Notes: generated by a model from the sequence alone, not told the origin. A DNA stretch of 64,000 bases from Mesorhizobium sp. B2-7-2 (GCF_006440775.1 NZ_VFTZ01000003.1:62001-126000), one strand, 5' to 3'; shown: positions 19,241 through 28,145, counted from the stretch's first letter. Translations and numbers: made by a program.

Positions 19241-20060
19241 CCGCAACGAAATCCTGGCCCGGATCGCCGAGCAGTCCGTAAAAGGCGCCGCGATCCTGGC
19301 TGCCGGTAGCAGCTGCGGCCTTGTCGCCAAATGTGCCGCGCTTGGCGGTGCGGACATGCTTGTCGTCTACAGCACGGGCCTCTCGCGGCTCATGGGCCTG
19401 CCGACCAGCCGGATTGGGGATTCGAACGCGCGGACCATAGAAATGGCCGACGAGATCCGCAATGTCATCTCCGACGTTCCGGTGATTGGTGGCGTTGAAG
19501 CGTGGGACCCGGTCCGGCTCGATCTCGACAGGCTTCTCGACAAGTTTTGGGCCGCTGGCTACTCCGGCGTGATCAACTACCCGACGATTTCGACGATGGG
19601 CGACAAGTGGCGCGACCGCCGTGGCCGCGTAGGCCTTGGCTTCGCGCGCGAAGTCGAGATGATCGCCACGGCGCGGAAGAAGGACATTTTCTCAATGGCC
19701 TATGTCGCCTCAGCGAACGACGCGGCGGACATGGCCAAAGCAGGCGCGGACTGCATCGTTCCTCATGTCGGCGCCACACGTGGCGGACTGGTCGGCCATG
19801 ACGAGGGTCAGGCGATCGGCGAGGCGATCGAACGGATTAACCGGATCAACAACGCGGCGCGCACTGTCCGCGGCGACGTCATCCTTCTTGCCCATGGCGG
19901 CGCGATAGCCGAACCGCAGGACACCGAAGAAGTCTACAGGTCCACCGATTGCATCGGCTTTGTCGGCGCGTCCTCGATCGAGCGCATTCCGATCGAGCGG
20001 GCCGTGAAATCGGCTGCCGAAGCCTTCAAGGCCGTCCCCCTGAACCGCAAGAAACCCTAA
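19227..20060 (+). CDS. Phosphoenolpyruvate hydrolase-family TIM-barrel protein
   Basis: 277 residues from the ATG at 19227 (GGAG upstream), overlapping the Tm-1-like gene by 14 bp. It has the full family pattern: AILAAGSSCGLVAKCAALGGADML, PVIGGVEAWDP, GYSGVINYPTIS and GLGFAREVEM near residue 135, and a C-terminal GFVGASSIERIPIE. It matches the C-terminal domain of plant Tm-1. The enzymatic reaction is unproven; the family name comes from a distant phosphoenolpyruvate-phosphomutase-like annotation. The tight overlap suggests a stoichiometric complex with the upstream product. Confidence 0.88.
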   Translation: MRMFDRNEILARIAEQSVKGAAILAAGSSCGLVAKCAALGGADMLVVYSTGLSRLMGLPTSRIGDSNARTIEMADEIRNVISDVPVIGGVEAWDPVRLDLDRLLDKFWAAGYSGVINYPTISTMGDKWRDRRGRVGLGFAREVEMIATARKKDIFSMAYVASANDAADMAKAGADCIVPHVGATRGGLVGHDEGQAIGEAIERINRINNAARTVRGDVILLAHGGAIAEPQDTEEVYRSTDCIGFVGASSIERIPIERAVKSAAEAFKAVPLNRKKP

Positions 20061-20080
20061 GCACGACTGCCGAGGAATCC

Positions 20081-21823
20081 ATGGCCGACACTGTAACCCC
20101 ACTCGTGACCAAGCAGGAGGACCCCACACACTGGGACGCGGCCTACGACATGGTCGCGATTGGAAGCGGCGCGGCGGGCTTGTCTGCGGCCCTTTATGCT
20201 TCCCAGTCGGGACTAAGTGTGCTGGTGACCGAAAAATCCCCAAAGCTGGGCGGCACGACCGCCCTGTCGAACGGAATGATATGGGTACCCTGCTCGCCGC
20301 AGGCCTTAGCTGCGAAGGTCGAAGACAGCATCGACAATGCTCGCACGTATCTGAAGGGAGAACTCGGGAATTACTACCGGAAGGAGTTCGTCGAAGCCTA
20401 TCTGGCGGATGGACCCGAGGCACTCATCGAGATCCAGAAGCACTCCGAGGTCAGGTTCACGCTCGCCGCGGCTCCCGATTACCACTCAAGCCGGCCCGGC
20501 GGGATGAACTCAGGCCGCGCGTTGAGCCCCGCTCCGTACGATGGCCGCCTGCTGGACAAGGACTTCGATCTGGTTGGCGATCCCATTCGCGTGGTTCTCG
20601 GAGGCATGATGATCTCTTCCGGCGAGGTTGGAAGATTCCTCAATCCCTTCAAGTCGGGGGATTCCACGAAGCATGTCCTGAGGCGCCTGGGGCGCTACAT
20701 CGGCGACCGGATGCGCTACAGGCGCGGCACCGAGTTCAGCGGCGGAAACGCATTGATTGCGAGGTTCATCAAGAGCCTGAGACAGCTGCAGGTGGATATC
20801 TGGACCAGCGCGCCAGCCACCGGACTGATCATAGATCAGGGCAAGGTGGTTGGGGCGGTCATACGCAAGGACGGCAGGGACATGCGCGTGCGGGCAACTC
20901 ACGGCGTTGTGCTCGCAACCGGGGGGTTCCCCCATGATGCCGGACTTCGCAGTGCTCTCAGCGGCGATCACCAGCATGACCAAAGCCTGGCCCATGCGGA
21001 CGCCACGGGCGACGGCATCAAGATTGGACTGCAAGCGGGCGGCAAGATCGACAACGAGGTCGCGAGTGCCGGCTTCTGGACACCCGTGTCGCTGCTGCGC
21101 GAGAAAGGCGGGCGAATGCAGACGGTTCCTTACGGCTGGCTGGACCGCGGCCGCCCTGGCGTGATCGCCGTCGGCCCGGACGCGCGGCGTTTCGTCAACG
21201 AGTCGAACCCGTATCACGACATCTGCATGGCGATGTTCGAGAACGGCTACCCGAAGGATAAGCACTTCTACTTCATCTGCGATCATGAATTTCTCAAAAA
21301 GCGCGGAATGGGCCAAGTTCTTCCGTGGCCGTGGACCCTCAGCACGAAATCCTATGAGCGTGCCGGGTACATCCAGGTGGCGGATACCCTCGCGGCGCTG
21401 GCCGTGAAGATCGGCCTCGATCCCAAGGCGCTCGCACAGACGATTCAGGAGCATAACGAGCATGCCCGAACGGGTGTCGACCCGTATTTCCAGCGAGGTG
21501 AATCCGCGTTCAACCAAACGCTCGGTGATCCTTCCGTTGGCAAGCCGAATTCAAACCTCGGTCAAATCAAGACCCGTCCTTTTGTTGCCTTGCGGATCGT
21601 TCCAGCCACCTTGGGGACGGCTACCGGTCTTGCGACAGACACCTATAGCCGGGTGCTCGACCAGTGGGGAAAGCCGATCGATGGGTTATACGCCTGCGGC
21701 AATGACGCGACTTCAGTCATGCGAGGGGTCTATCCCGGCGCGGGCATCACAATCGGCCCTGGGATTGTGTTCGCATTCCGCGCGATCAAGTTCATCCGCG
21801 ACAGCGCATTGCGCGGGCTTTGA
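20081..21823 (+). CDS. FAD-dependent oxidoreductase (fumarate reductase / ketosteroid-dehydrogenase-like flavoprotein)
   Basis: 580 residues from the ATG at 20081 (GAGGAATCC upstream), 20 bp after the TIM-barrel gene. The N-terminal dinucleotide fold is DMVAIGSGAAGLSAAL, and a late FAD-contact region is YACGNDATSVMRGVYPGAGITIGPG, both typical of the succinate dehydrogenase/fumarate reductase flavoprotein-like family (FAD_binding_2). No signal peptide is present, so it is probably cytoplasmic. It likely dehydrogenates or reduces a pathway intermediate. The ketosteroid dehydrogenase annotation common for this family should not be taken as the substrate. Confidence 0.88.
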   Translation: MADTVTPLVTKQEDPTHWDAAYDMVAIGSGAAGLSAALYASQSGLSVLVTEKSPKLGGTTALSNGMIWVPCSPQALAAKVEDSIDNARTYLKGELGNYYRKEFVEAYLADGPEALIEIQKHSEVRFTLAAAPDYHSSRPGGMNSGRALSPAPYDGRLLDKDFDLVGDPIRVVLGGMMISSGEVGRFLNPFKSGDSTKHVLRRLGRYIGDRMRYRRGTEFSGGNALIARFIKSLRQLQVDIWTSAPATGLIIDQGKVVGAVIRKDGRDMRVRATHGVVLATGGFPHDAGLRSALSGDHQHDQSLAHADATGDGIKIGLQAGGKIDNEVASAGFWTPVSLLREKGGRMQTVPYGWLDRGRPGVIAVGPDARRFVNESNPYHDICMAMFENGYPKDKHFYFICDHEFLKKRGMGQVLPWPWTLSTKSYERAGYIQVADTLAALAVKIGLDPKALAQTIQEHNEHARTGVDPYFQRGESAFNQTLGDPSVGKPNSNLGQIKTRPFVALRIVPATLGTATGLATDTYSRVLDQWGKPIDGLYACGNDATSVMRGVYPGAGITIGPGIVFAFRAIKFIRDSALRGL

Positions 21824-21849
21824 TATGCAGTTCGGTACCAGGACGTAAA

Positions 21850-21950
21850 AGACTGGGTCATACCAGTTCCCCATGTCTCCTGCGCCGACCAGGCCGATCT
21901 TTTGTCCTGTGTCGTACGCGTTGCGGGTGATGCCGGATCTCCGGTCAGGT
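21850..21950 (-). pseudogene. Possible fragment of a dinucleotide-binding protein
   Basis: On the reverse strand this short gap encodes TRNAYDTGQKIGLVGAGDMG, a GxGxxG-type nucleotide-binding fingerprint, in a frame with no proper gene around it. It may be the remnant of a deleted dehydrogenase gene. The stretch is too short to name. Confidence 0.3.
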
Positions 21951-21966
21951 CTATTGCATAACTCAT

Positions 21967-22647
21967 TTACGCATTCCGAAAGAAGCCGTACTTTCTCAGA
22001 ATGGGCAGCAGCTTGTGATGGTCATCGATGATGTAGTCTGGCTGCGCCGCCTGCAAACGTGATTCGGAAACAAATCCGCCTGTAATAGATATGCTGATCA
22101 GCCCGAGGTTACGTGCAATATCAGTTTCGATCGGCATGTCGCCAATGATGAAGGTCGACTCGGCACTCAGATTGTTCGTTTGCATGTACACGCCAAGCCG
22201 GTCGCCCTTACTCATAGATTTATATTGAGTGGCGCGGCTTTCAAATGCCAGAACCTCGGTAACACAATCGTCGATTCGGAGCCTTCGCAGTTGGGTACGA
22301 AGGGGCTCGACTATATGGTTGCTGAGAATGATGGTTGAGACAGCTTGTTGACGCGCCGTTTCCAAAATGAGGCGCGCGCCTTCGCGTAGATCGGCTTTGC
22401 TCGCCAGCGGTTCGTACATGTCGTGAAAAAAAGCGCTGTCATCGTTTTCCACTTCTGCGACCTCGCGCTCCGACATTCCAAGATTGCGGTAAAGGATAGA
22501 AAGTGGAACCTCGCACTGTTCCCGAAGAGTATGCATATCGATGGCAGCGCGACCGAAGCGGCTCAGAATAGCGTTGGTTGTTTGTAGAAATGCCTCGGCA
22601 TCGTCAAGCAGGGTCCCGTTCCAATCGAATACAAGAGTAGGTTTCAT
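21967..22647 (-). CDS. HAD-family hydrolase (Gph-like) in operon with the PurF-like gene
   Basis: 226 residues. Motif I reads VFDWNGTLLDD (nucleophile Asp8; the second Asp is Asn10, a variant seen in part of the Gph-like group), motif II STIILSNH, motif IV FIIGDMPIETDIARNLG. It probably removes phosphate from a small metabolite. It lies 23 bp downstream of the PurF-like gene on the same strand, so the two are almost certainly co-transcribed and may act in sequence, for example on a phosphoribosylamine-type product (inference). The pair looks AT-richer by eye than the flanking clusters, suggesting separate acquisition. Confidence 0.85.
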   Translation of the reverse strand: MKPTLVFDWNGTLLDDAEAFLQTTNAILSRFGRAAIDMHTLREQCEVPLSILYRNLGMSEREVAEVENDDSAFFHDMYEPLASKADLREGARLILETARQQAVSTIILSNHIVEPLRTQLRRLRIDDCVTEVLAFESRATQYKSMSKGDRLGVYMQTNNLSAESTFIIGDMPIETDIARNLGLISISITGGFVSESRLQAAQPDYIIDDHHKLLPILRKYGFFRNA

Positions 22648-22670
22648 TATGTGACCTCAGGCAGGCATAG

Positions 22671-24251
22671 TCAGGTTAAGGCGAGATTGATAGTCGATCT
22701 ATTCAAATTCTTATTCGCGCGTTTTTCTCCTTCTGGAGTTGGCATGTCGAACGTAAACGGAGATAGATCAATCCCATCGGACCCTCCAGGCAGCAACGAT
22801 ATCAGAGCCTTAAAGGGCAGAAAGGTGATGGACGCAGCGTTGATTGATAGGGCTATTTTGCTTTCGATCATCCTGAGGATTTGCGGTTCGGTTTTATGAA
22901 AGCTAAGGCTTTCTTTCCGCTTTTTGGATGGCAGTGTTTTCCATACCTTCCAGAACGCCAGCTCGTCGATCGTCTCGATGCCCATGCCGTAGTAATTCGG
23001 TGCGACGATAGGCGGCGAACCGATCGCCCAATGCACAGCCTTCGCTCCGGCAGCATGGAGCATTGCTGTTACAGCCCGGCTTGTATCCCCCCGAATTAGT
23101 GCTTCGTCCACCATCATGACAACTCTGCCCCTAACATCGCTCTCTGCATTGACACAGTATTTCTGCGCGATAAGCGAGTTGCGAGTGCCAACGATACCTA
23201 TAAGCGTCCGCTGCTGAAGTTGTGTTGCGATTACTTCACGTCGCTGGACGAAAGCGCCGTGTTTCTCGGCCAGAGACGCGAACAAGCCGTCGGCGTACGG
23301 GCCCCCGGTATGCGGCATGGAGGAAACGACAATAGGGGCAGAGCCCATCTGTGCCGCCACTTTCGGCGAAATAGTTCCACCGAGACTCGCGCCTATATTG
23401 TGCCGCGTGGCCAGGTGAGATTGACCTCGTATGGACGTTTCGAGATTTCCGATGTAAAGCGTTTCGTAGACGCAAAGCTTAGGGCTGTATCGGGTATGGC
23501 CAACGAAGCTGTCAATGCATTCTCCTGTTTTTCCATCCAAATACTTGATGTGGCCTGGCGAAACTTCCTCCGTGGTGCCTTGTAATCCGGCAAAAGCTGA
23601 ATTTTCAGAAGCAAAAAGTATATCACCATCTTCCGTTTGCATAAATTCCAGCGGACGTAAACCGCTACTATTGCGGAAAGCGATCAGATTTCCTTCGCCA
23701 TCTAATACAAGTGCACTCACGGCTCCATCAATCCGATCATCGATATCACGAAAGACATTTTCGTAGTTGACCGGGAGAGCATGCTGCCAAAAAGCTCTTT
23801 GGCAAATGTGCTCAATAAGCTTGAGCAGAAGCTCTGCATCCGTTTGGCCGTCGAAGCTATGCCCTCGCGCGTGCAATTCTTTCCGAAGTTCATTAGCGTT
23901 GACTAAAGCCCCATTCAACGAAAGGGCCAAATGGCGGCAGCCTGCTTTATGGTTATCAACAGGCTGGGCGACGTTGCCATCGTTTTCCAGGGAAGATGGA
24001 CTTCGAATATGTGCAATCGCTACATGAGGCCTGAAATTCGCGTCCTGCCCATCGCAATCGATGGTTACCAATTCGCGTGGTGGCCGACACGACCTTATAT
24101 GTCGAATTCCTTTTGCGTGCATGAACGCTGCAAGACCGAACCCAGCTTGTCCACGATTGTCAAGCTTCGGAACCATGTGCTTGAGCCGATTATAAACCGT
24201 CTGCTGTGAATGACTTGAAGGCAACACAAATGCGCCCGCAATACCGGACAT
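22671..24251 (-). CDS. PurF-like amidophosphoribosyltransferase with Ser in place of the catalytic Cys
   Basis: 526 residues. The class-II amidotransferase half is well preserved: HIRSPSS with Arg83, NGALVNANELR (113-123) and DGQTDAELLL with Asp138. But it starts MSGIAGAF where PurF has MCGI, so the N-terminal nucleophile is Ser (TCC for TGC). The phosphoribosyltransferase half has CVYETLYIGN and the PRPP loop VDEALIRGDTSR (381-392). In housekeeping PurF the usual pyrophosphate-loop text is VPDS; here it is SMPHTGG. GAAGGAAAAG precedes the ATG. It is therefore a paralogue rather than the purine enzyme, possibly using another amine donor or a Ser nucleophile; inactivity of the glutaminase is also possible. 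Confidence 0.87.
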   Translation of the reverse strand: MSGIAGAFVLPSSHSQQTVYNRLKHMVPKLDNRGQAGFGLAAFMHAKGIRHIRSCRPPRELVTIDCDGQDANFRPHVAIAHIRSPSSLENDGNVAQPVDNHKAGCRHLALSLNGALVNANELRKELHARGHSFDGQTDAELLLKLIEHICQRAFWQHALPVNYENVFRDIDDRIDGAVSALVLDGEGNLIAFRNSSGLRPLEFMQTEDGDILFASENSAFAGLQGTTEEVSPGHIKYLDGKTGECIDSFVGHTRYSPKLCVYETLYIGNLETSIRGQSHLATRHNIGASLGGTISPKVAAQMGSAPIVVSSMPHTGGPYADGLFASLAEKHGAFVQRREVIATQLQQRTLIGIVGTRNSLIAQKYCVNAESDVRGRVVMMVDEALIRGDTSRAVTAMLHAAGAKAVHWAIGSPPIVAPNYYGMGIETIDELAFWKVWKTLPSKKRKESLSFHKTEPQILRMIESKIALSINAASITFLPFKALISLLPGGSDGIDLSPFTFDMPTPEGEKRANKNLNRSTINLALT

Positions 24252-24412
24252 CCGACTTTTCCTTCAATGCGGCTCAGCGCGAGCTCGTGGTTTGTTTCCA
24301 CTTACGCAAGGCTCGTGCCAAGGTCTTGAAGGCACGCCTGACGATGCGCCACATCGTCTACGCGCCCGACGATCGGGATGTCGTCAAGCGGCCCTGATCC
24401 GGATGGTGGGAC

Positions 24413-24625
24413 TTGCGATTCGCTGTCCTCGTCAGACGCCAGCTTAGGACTTGTCGCAGAATCGGTGGGTTTGCGGCATTAACACCGCGATTGTCGGCCA
24501 CATGCGCCATCGGTCGCTTCAGGCGTGTGGTCGGAGAAATGCTGCTGGATTGCGGGATCGCGGTTTCTTATGGGACCATCCGCCGTGGCGTTCAAAAGTG
24601 TCCGGTTGAAGACGTTCATGTCTGA
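24413..24625 (+). pseudogene. IS6-like transposase fragment
   Basis: The segment VVGEMLLDCGIAVSYGTIRRGVQK resembles the N-terminal HTH region of IS6/IS26-type transposases (EEMLAERGIDVSYETVRRW). The rest of the transposase is absent. It lies between the PurF-like operon and another transposase remnant. The remaining sequence in 24252-24678 shows nothing else I can support. Confidence 0.45.
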
Positions 24626-24678
24626 AGGCCGACAACAAAGCGGATGCACTCGGTTAGCTTGAATTCTTCGCAGGCAGC

Positions 24679-25330
24679 ATGGGCGACGACAGCAATGATT
24701 ACGGGGAGCGAGGGCGGTGGACCGAGGCGTGCCGGCGCGAAGAGGCAATCCGCGAATTCCTGGAGCGGTATCTACAAAGTTTGGGCGGTCAGGAACTGGA
24801 CCTCAGCCCGGTCACCGCAAGCGCGGTCGACGCCAGGGACATCGCGCCCTCGACAAAGATCGAGAAGCCCTCGTGCGTCGAACGATGGAAGGCTTTTATC
24901 TCAAGCCGACACCCCCCCTTTCGCGCAGTTGGTTCGCCAAGTCCAAATCGCTTGCGCAAGCGGCCGGCCTTGCTCCACCAAACTGGCTCTCCATCAAATC
25001 CCGGGTTGAAGATGTCGATCTACGGGTGAGGGGTGTAAGCGCGAGAGCGAGGTCATCAAAGCTACAACCACGCCAGGTGCCCTTTCGGTGCCGCGGCGGC
25101 TTGAACTTGTGCAACCGATCATAGTTGACGTATTCGTTGTCGACGAAGAAACGCGTCTACCGCTCGGACGGCCTTGGCCTTGGCTGAAATTGGCGTTGGA
25201 CATCTCTTCTCGCATGGTGACGGGCCTCTATCTAACCATGGAGGCGCCATCGCGAGTTTCGATAAGCCCATGCATACTGCACTCCGTGTTCGACAAGACC
25301 CCATGGTTCCAGGAGAGGGGTAGGCACTGC
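24679..25330 (+). pseudogene. Decayed TniA/Mu-type transposase (rve family), frameshifted
   Basis: Three reading frames together give the N-terminal half of a Mu/TniA-like DDE transposase: EACRREEAIREFLERYLQSLGG (24679 frame), then LDKDREALVRRTMEGFYLKP and SRVEDVDLR (24717 frame), then the rve core start VDVFVVDEETRLPLGRPW with DISSRMVTGLYLTMEAPSRV (25088 frame). At least two frameshifts and a missing C-terminus make it non-functional. It abuts the end of the second integrase gene. Confidence 0.72.
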
Positions 25331-25372
25331 AGCTCTTCTGCGAGCGATTCTCCAGAAGAGCTGCTTTCACGC

Positions 25373-26722
25373 CTAATGTGCTGATTCTGAAGCATGGCTC
25401 TGAAACTTTCGCAAACTTAGTTGGAACGGACCAAATGGCGTCACGGGAGCATACGGAACGATATGGGAAGCTTTCCGTTTCTGGCCCACGAAAAACTCAA
25501 TACAATCAACGATCTTAAGACGCCCTCCGGGCCCACCATTATCGTTATTTATCAATGCCTTATAGGGTGGTTCGCCACGAGGTTCGCCACGAGGTTCGCC
25601 AAGCATCGGCTTGCGCGTCACGAGACGCACGACTCGGTCCATTCCCTGGACCGCCAGGCGAACCTGCGATGCCTCGCGCGAATAGAGCTCCGCATGATCG
25701 ATGTCGTCGTGCCCTAGTACGTCCATGAGCTGTCTGGTTGAGGCCTCGGCCTCCGCCAAATAAACACCGAGCGACTTCCTCAGACCATGTAGGGTCAGAC
25801 CTTTTGGAAGACCGGCGAGCTTGCACCAATGCGCCATCATCCCAGTCAGTGACTTGGCGGAGAAGGGCTCACCATAACCGTTGACCAAAACGGTCTCGCC
25901 GCGCCTGTCGGCCGCATCCAGGATTTCAGACAGCATCGGTGTGATCGGCACGAAAAGCCGCTTACCGCCAGTGCGTCCCTTGTTCTTGGCCTGAACGATA
26001 TCAAACCCGTCGAAGTGACGCTCGATGCCATCGATGAAGACACGACGGGTGACCCTCTGGTCCCAGCGCAGGCCAGCGACGTCGCCGCGGCGGTTGCCGA
26101 GCCAGAGCGCCAAACCATAGCAAGTGCGTGCCGCGGTGCCGAGCTGCCAACGGTTTTCGAATTGCGCCATGGCTTCGCGCGACCATGCTTTCCAGCCGGC
26201 ATAAGCAGGCCGCCACTCGACCGCCGCGGTGGGGTCGATTTCGATCCAGTCTTGCCGCAGCGCGACATAGACCAACTTGCGTATGCCCACCAACAGGTGC
26301 TTGGCCTTGTGAGGTGTGGCAATGAAGCGGCCAAGAAGCTCTTCGACATGGATACGTCTCAGGTTCTTAACCGCTACGTCGCGCCAGGTGAGCGGATGAT
26401 CTGCGACCACCCGCAGTTCCAGAAATTCTTCGATCAGCCGCGTGTTCTTGCGCTTGCTGGCTTCGTCCAGCGCCAGCCACTTGACTGAGATCTTCAACCG
26501 TTGAAAGGCCGCTCCAAATGTACCGGGCAGGGCGGCTCCAGGCATACGGACGACGGGCGCCTTGGGGACTTTCCGGCCCTCGACCGCTGCTTGGTAGGCG
26601 TCCTTGAATCCTGGCTGATTAGGAGCGGGTAGACTAACCACGCGCTCTTTCGTTCGATAGCGCCAGCGAAGTTTTCCATGGCGATCGGTGTAGGAAGAGA
26701 GGCCGGGATATTTGTCGGTCAT
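25373..26722 (-). CDS. Tyrosine site-specific integrase (second)
   Basis: 449 residues. The N-terminus (GLSSYTDRHGKLRWRYRTKERVVSLP) is typical of rhizobial and phage integrases. Catalytic residues are Arg211 in LGNRRGDV, His312 and Arg315 in LHGLRK, His338 in LGHDD and Tyr347 in AELYSRE, all present. Residues ~375-385 contain GEPRGEPRGEPP, encoded by a perfect 12-bp repeat at 25569-25600; the following ~60 residues go beyond the usual family end and may be a read-through tail. A small HTH gene lies 12 bp upstream. Its attachment site was not identified. Confidence 0.88.
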   Translation of the reverse strand: MTDKYPGLSSYTDRHGKLRWRYRTKERVVSLPAPNQPGFKDAYQAAVEGRKVPKAPVVRMPGAALPGTFGAAFQRLKISVKWLALDEASKRKNTRLIEEFLELRVVADHPLTWRDVAVKNLRRIHVEELLGRFIATPHKAKHLLVGIRKLVYVALRQDWIEIDPTAAVEWRPAYAGWKAWSREAMAQFENRWQLGTAARTCYGLALWLGNRRGDVAGLRWDQRVTRRVFIDGIERHFDGFDIVQAKNKGRTGGKRLFVPITPMLSEILDAADRRGETVLVNGYGEPFSAKSLTGMMAHWCKLAGLPKGLTLHGLRKSLGVYLAEAEASTRQLMDVLGHDDIDHAELYSREASQVRLAVQGMDRVVRLVTRKPMLGEPRGEPRGEPPYKALINNDNGGPGGRLKIVDCIEFFVGQKRKASHIVPYAPVTPFGPFQLSLRKFQSHASESAH

Positions 26723-26734
26723 AGCGGAATGAAT

Positions 26735-26983
26735 CTATTCCCTGCGATGATTCCCTTGCAACAGGAAGTCGACGATATTCTCTTCATCGTCTCCAGGTAG
26801 TTCGGCAAACGCTGCTTCGACTTTAAGGCGATCCCAAATCACACGACCGTCAACTTTCTTCGGCTTCGGCATGCGGCGGTCAGCAACCATCTGGTCGAAT
26901 TTGGTTATGCCCACGCCAACATATCGGGCGGCTTCTTCGCGTGAGAGGCCGCGAGGAGGATAGGAGAGGGTGTCGCTTTTCAT
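26735..26983 (-). CDS. Small HTH (excisionase/AlpA-like) protein upstream of integrase
   Basis: 82 residues from the ATG at 26983 (an upstream start at 27016 is possible). The pattern RGLSREEAARYVGVGITKFDQMVADRRMPKPKKVDGRVIWDRLKVE is the MerR/AlpA-type winged helix of excisionases. It is 12 bp upstream of the integrase and probably co-transcribed. A role in controlling excision is inferred from this pairing. Confidence 0.78.
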   Translation of the reverse strand: MKSDTLSYPPRGLSREEAARYVGVGITKFDQMVADRRMPKPKKVDGRVIWDRLKVEAAFAELPGDDEENIVDFLLQGNHRRE

Positions 26984-27245
26984 GATTTTGCCGCCGGCAT
27001 GTGCGCCCTGGTGCACAGACTTCCGTTCACGATCAGGGTTTAGACTGTATAGATCTCCGCCGGAAGGGCTCCGATCGAGTCCTGCGGTGAATTGCGGTCA
27101 CGGCGTATAAATAGGATAATTGTGTGAGTTTCAGGGGTTCGAGTCGGGAGAGCGCTACATCGCAAGACCCACTATCGAAGAAGCCCTCTTTTGCTATCGA
27201 CGACGCGTGGCATAAGGGCCACGTGTAACCCCGATTAAGCCGCCA

Positions 27246-28145
27246 TTAACACAGCGTCTCGCACGCCACGCCGTCGCCATCACGATCCAGCTTCCCACCC
27301 CACGAACAGTTCTGCAGATACCATTGGGCCTCGTCGCACGAGCTGATCTGCTTACACGTTCGCCGCGGCTCACACGAATAGCCGCTCTGCGCCGCGAGCT
27401 TGCGGCTGACAATACCAAGCGGCTGTTTCGCCGGCGCCGCGGCGTCGGCGTGCGACGCGCGCCAGTCCCAAGGGGCTTCGAATTTCCCGACCCATAAACC
27501 GAACTTCGCCACCTCTGCCTTAGCCTGTTGCGGCGCGTAGGCGCTATGGCTGTAGCGCGGCCAATCGAGCGCCTGGCCATGCTCGACCATCCATGCCGCC
27601 ACGCTGGCGCGGTCGGCGCGCCTGCAGTCACCCACGAAGCGGTGATAGCGATCCCACTCCACGAACGTGCACCGGACGGGCCTCGATGCCGCCAGGAAGC
27701 TATCCAGCGCGTCGGCCGACCGCCGGCCGCAGGGATATTCGAAGCCCTTGGGGTCTTCGCAGTATTGGCGACTCTCCGGCGCGTCGATGCCGTTGAAGCG
27801 GATCCGCTGCTCATGAATTTCTATCGTGTCGCCGTCGATGACCGATGCAATGCCGGTGATCGGCGCCGGCCTCGGTCCGACCAAGTTCGGCAGGTTGATT
27901 TCGGGCGCATCGCCCCGATGCTGCATGGCGAACTGAGCAATCAAAGCTGCGAACACGGCGACCGTGACGAAGACGAGCCGCTTTGGCACGCTGGCTAATA
28001 GGGTTGCGCGACGGCGCCTGGCGCCAATGCGCTTCCGCCAATGGTCAGACCGATTGTCGTGACGTGATCTATCCAAGCCCTTTCCCCCGCAGGGGAGAAT
28101 GCCCTCAAATGTCGCGGAGGTCCAGCGGTAGACGGGACTGGCCAT
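27246..28145 (-). CDS. Membrane-anchored or secreted thermonuclease-family protein with excalibur domain
   Basis: 299 residues from the ATG at 28145. A hydrophobic helix (RLVFVTVAVFAALIAQFAM, about 55-73) could be a membrane anchor or late signal sequence; a start nearer to it is possible. Then comes a staphylococcal-nuclease domain: ASVIDGDTIEIHEQRIRFNGIDAPE, with DGDT and the Arg of RIRFNGIDAPE, and LDWPRYSHSAYAPQQ. The C-terminus GGKLDRDGDGVACETLC is an excalibur calcium-binding motif. Such proteins are exported nucleases, common in rhizobia and on mobile elements. No operon partner is visible. Confidence 0.85.
   Translation of the reverse strand: MASPVYRWTSATFEGILPCGGKGLDRSRHDNRSDHWRKRIGARRRRATLLASVPKRLVFVTVAVFAALIAQFAMQHRGDAPEINLPNLVGPRPAPITGIASVIDGDTIEIHEQRIRFNGIDAPESRQYCEDPKGFEYPCGRRSADALDSFLAASRPVRCTFVEWDRYHRFVGDCRRADRASVAAWMVEHGQALDWPRYSHSAYAPQQAKAEVAKFGLWVGKFEAPWDWRASHADAAAPAKQPLGIVSRKLAAQSGYSCEPRRTCKQISSCDEAQWYLQNCSWGGKLDRDGDGVACETLC

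Noticed and set aside
27125..27160. tRNA-like GGTTCGAGTC string
   Set aside because: The T-arm stem does not pair and no anticodon arm or acceptor stem can be built around it.
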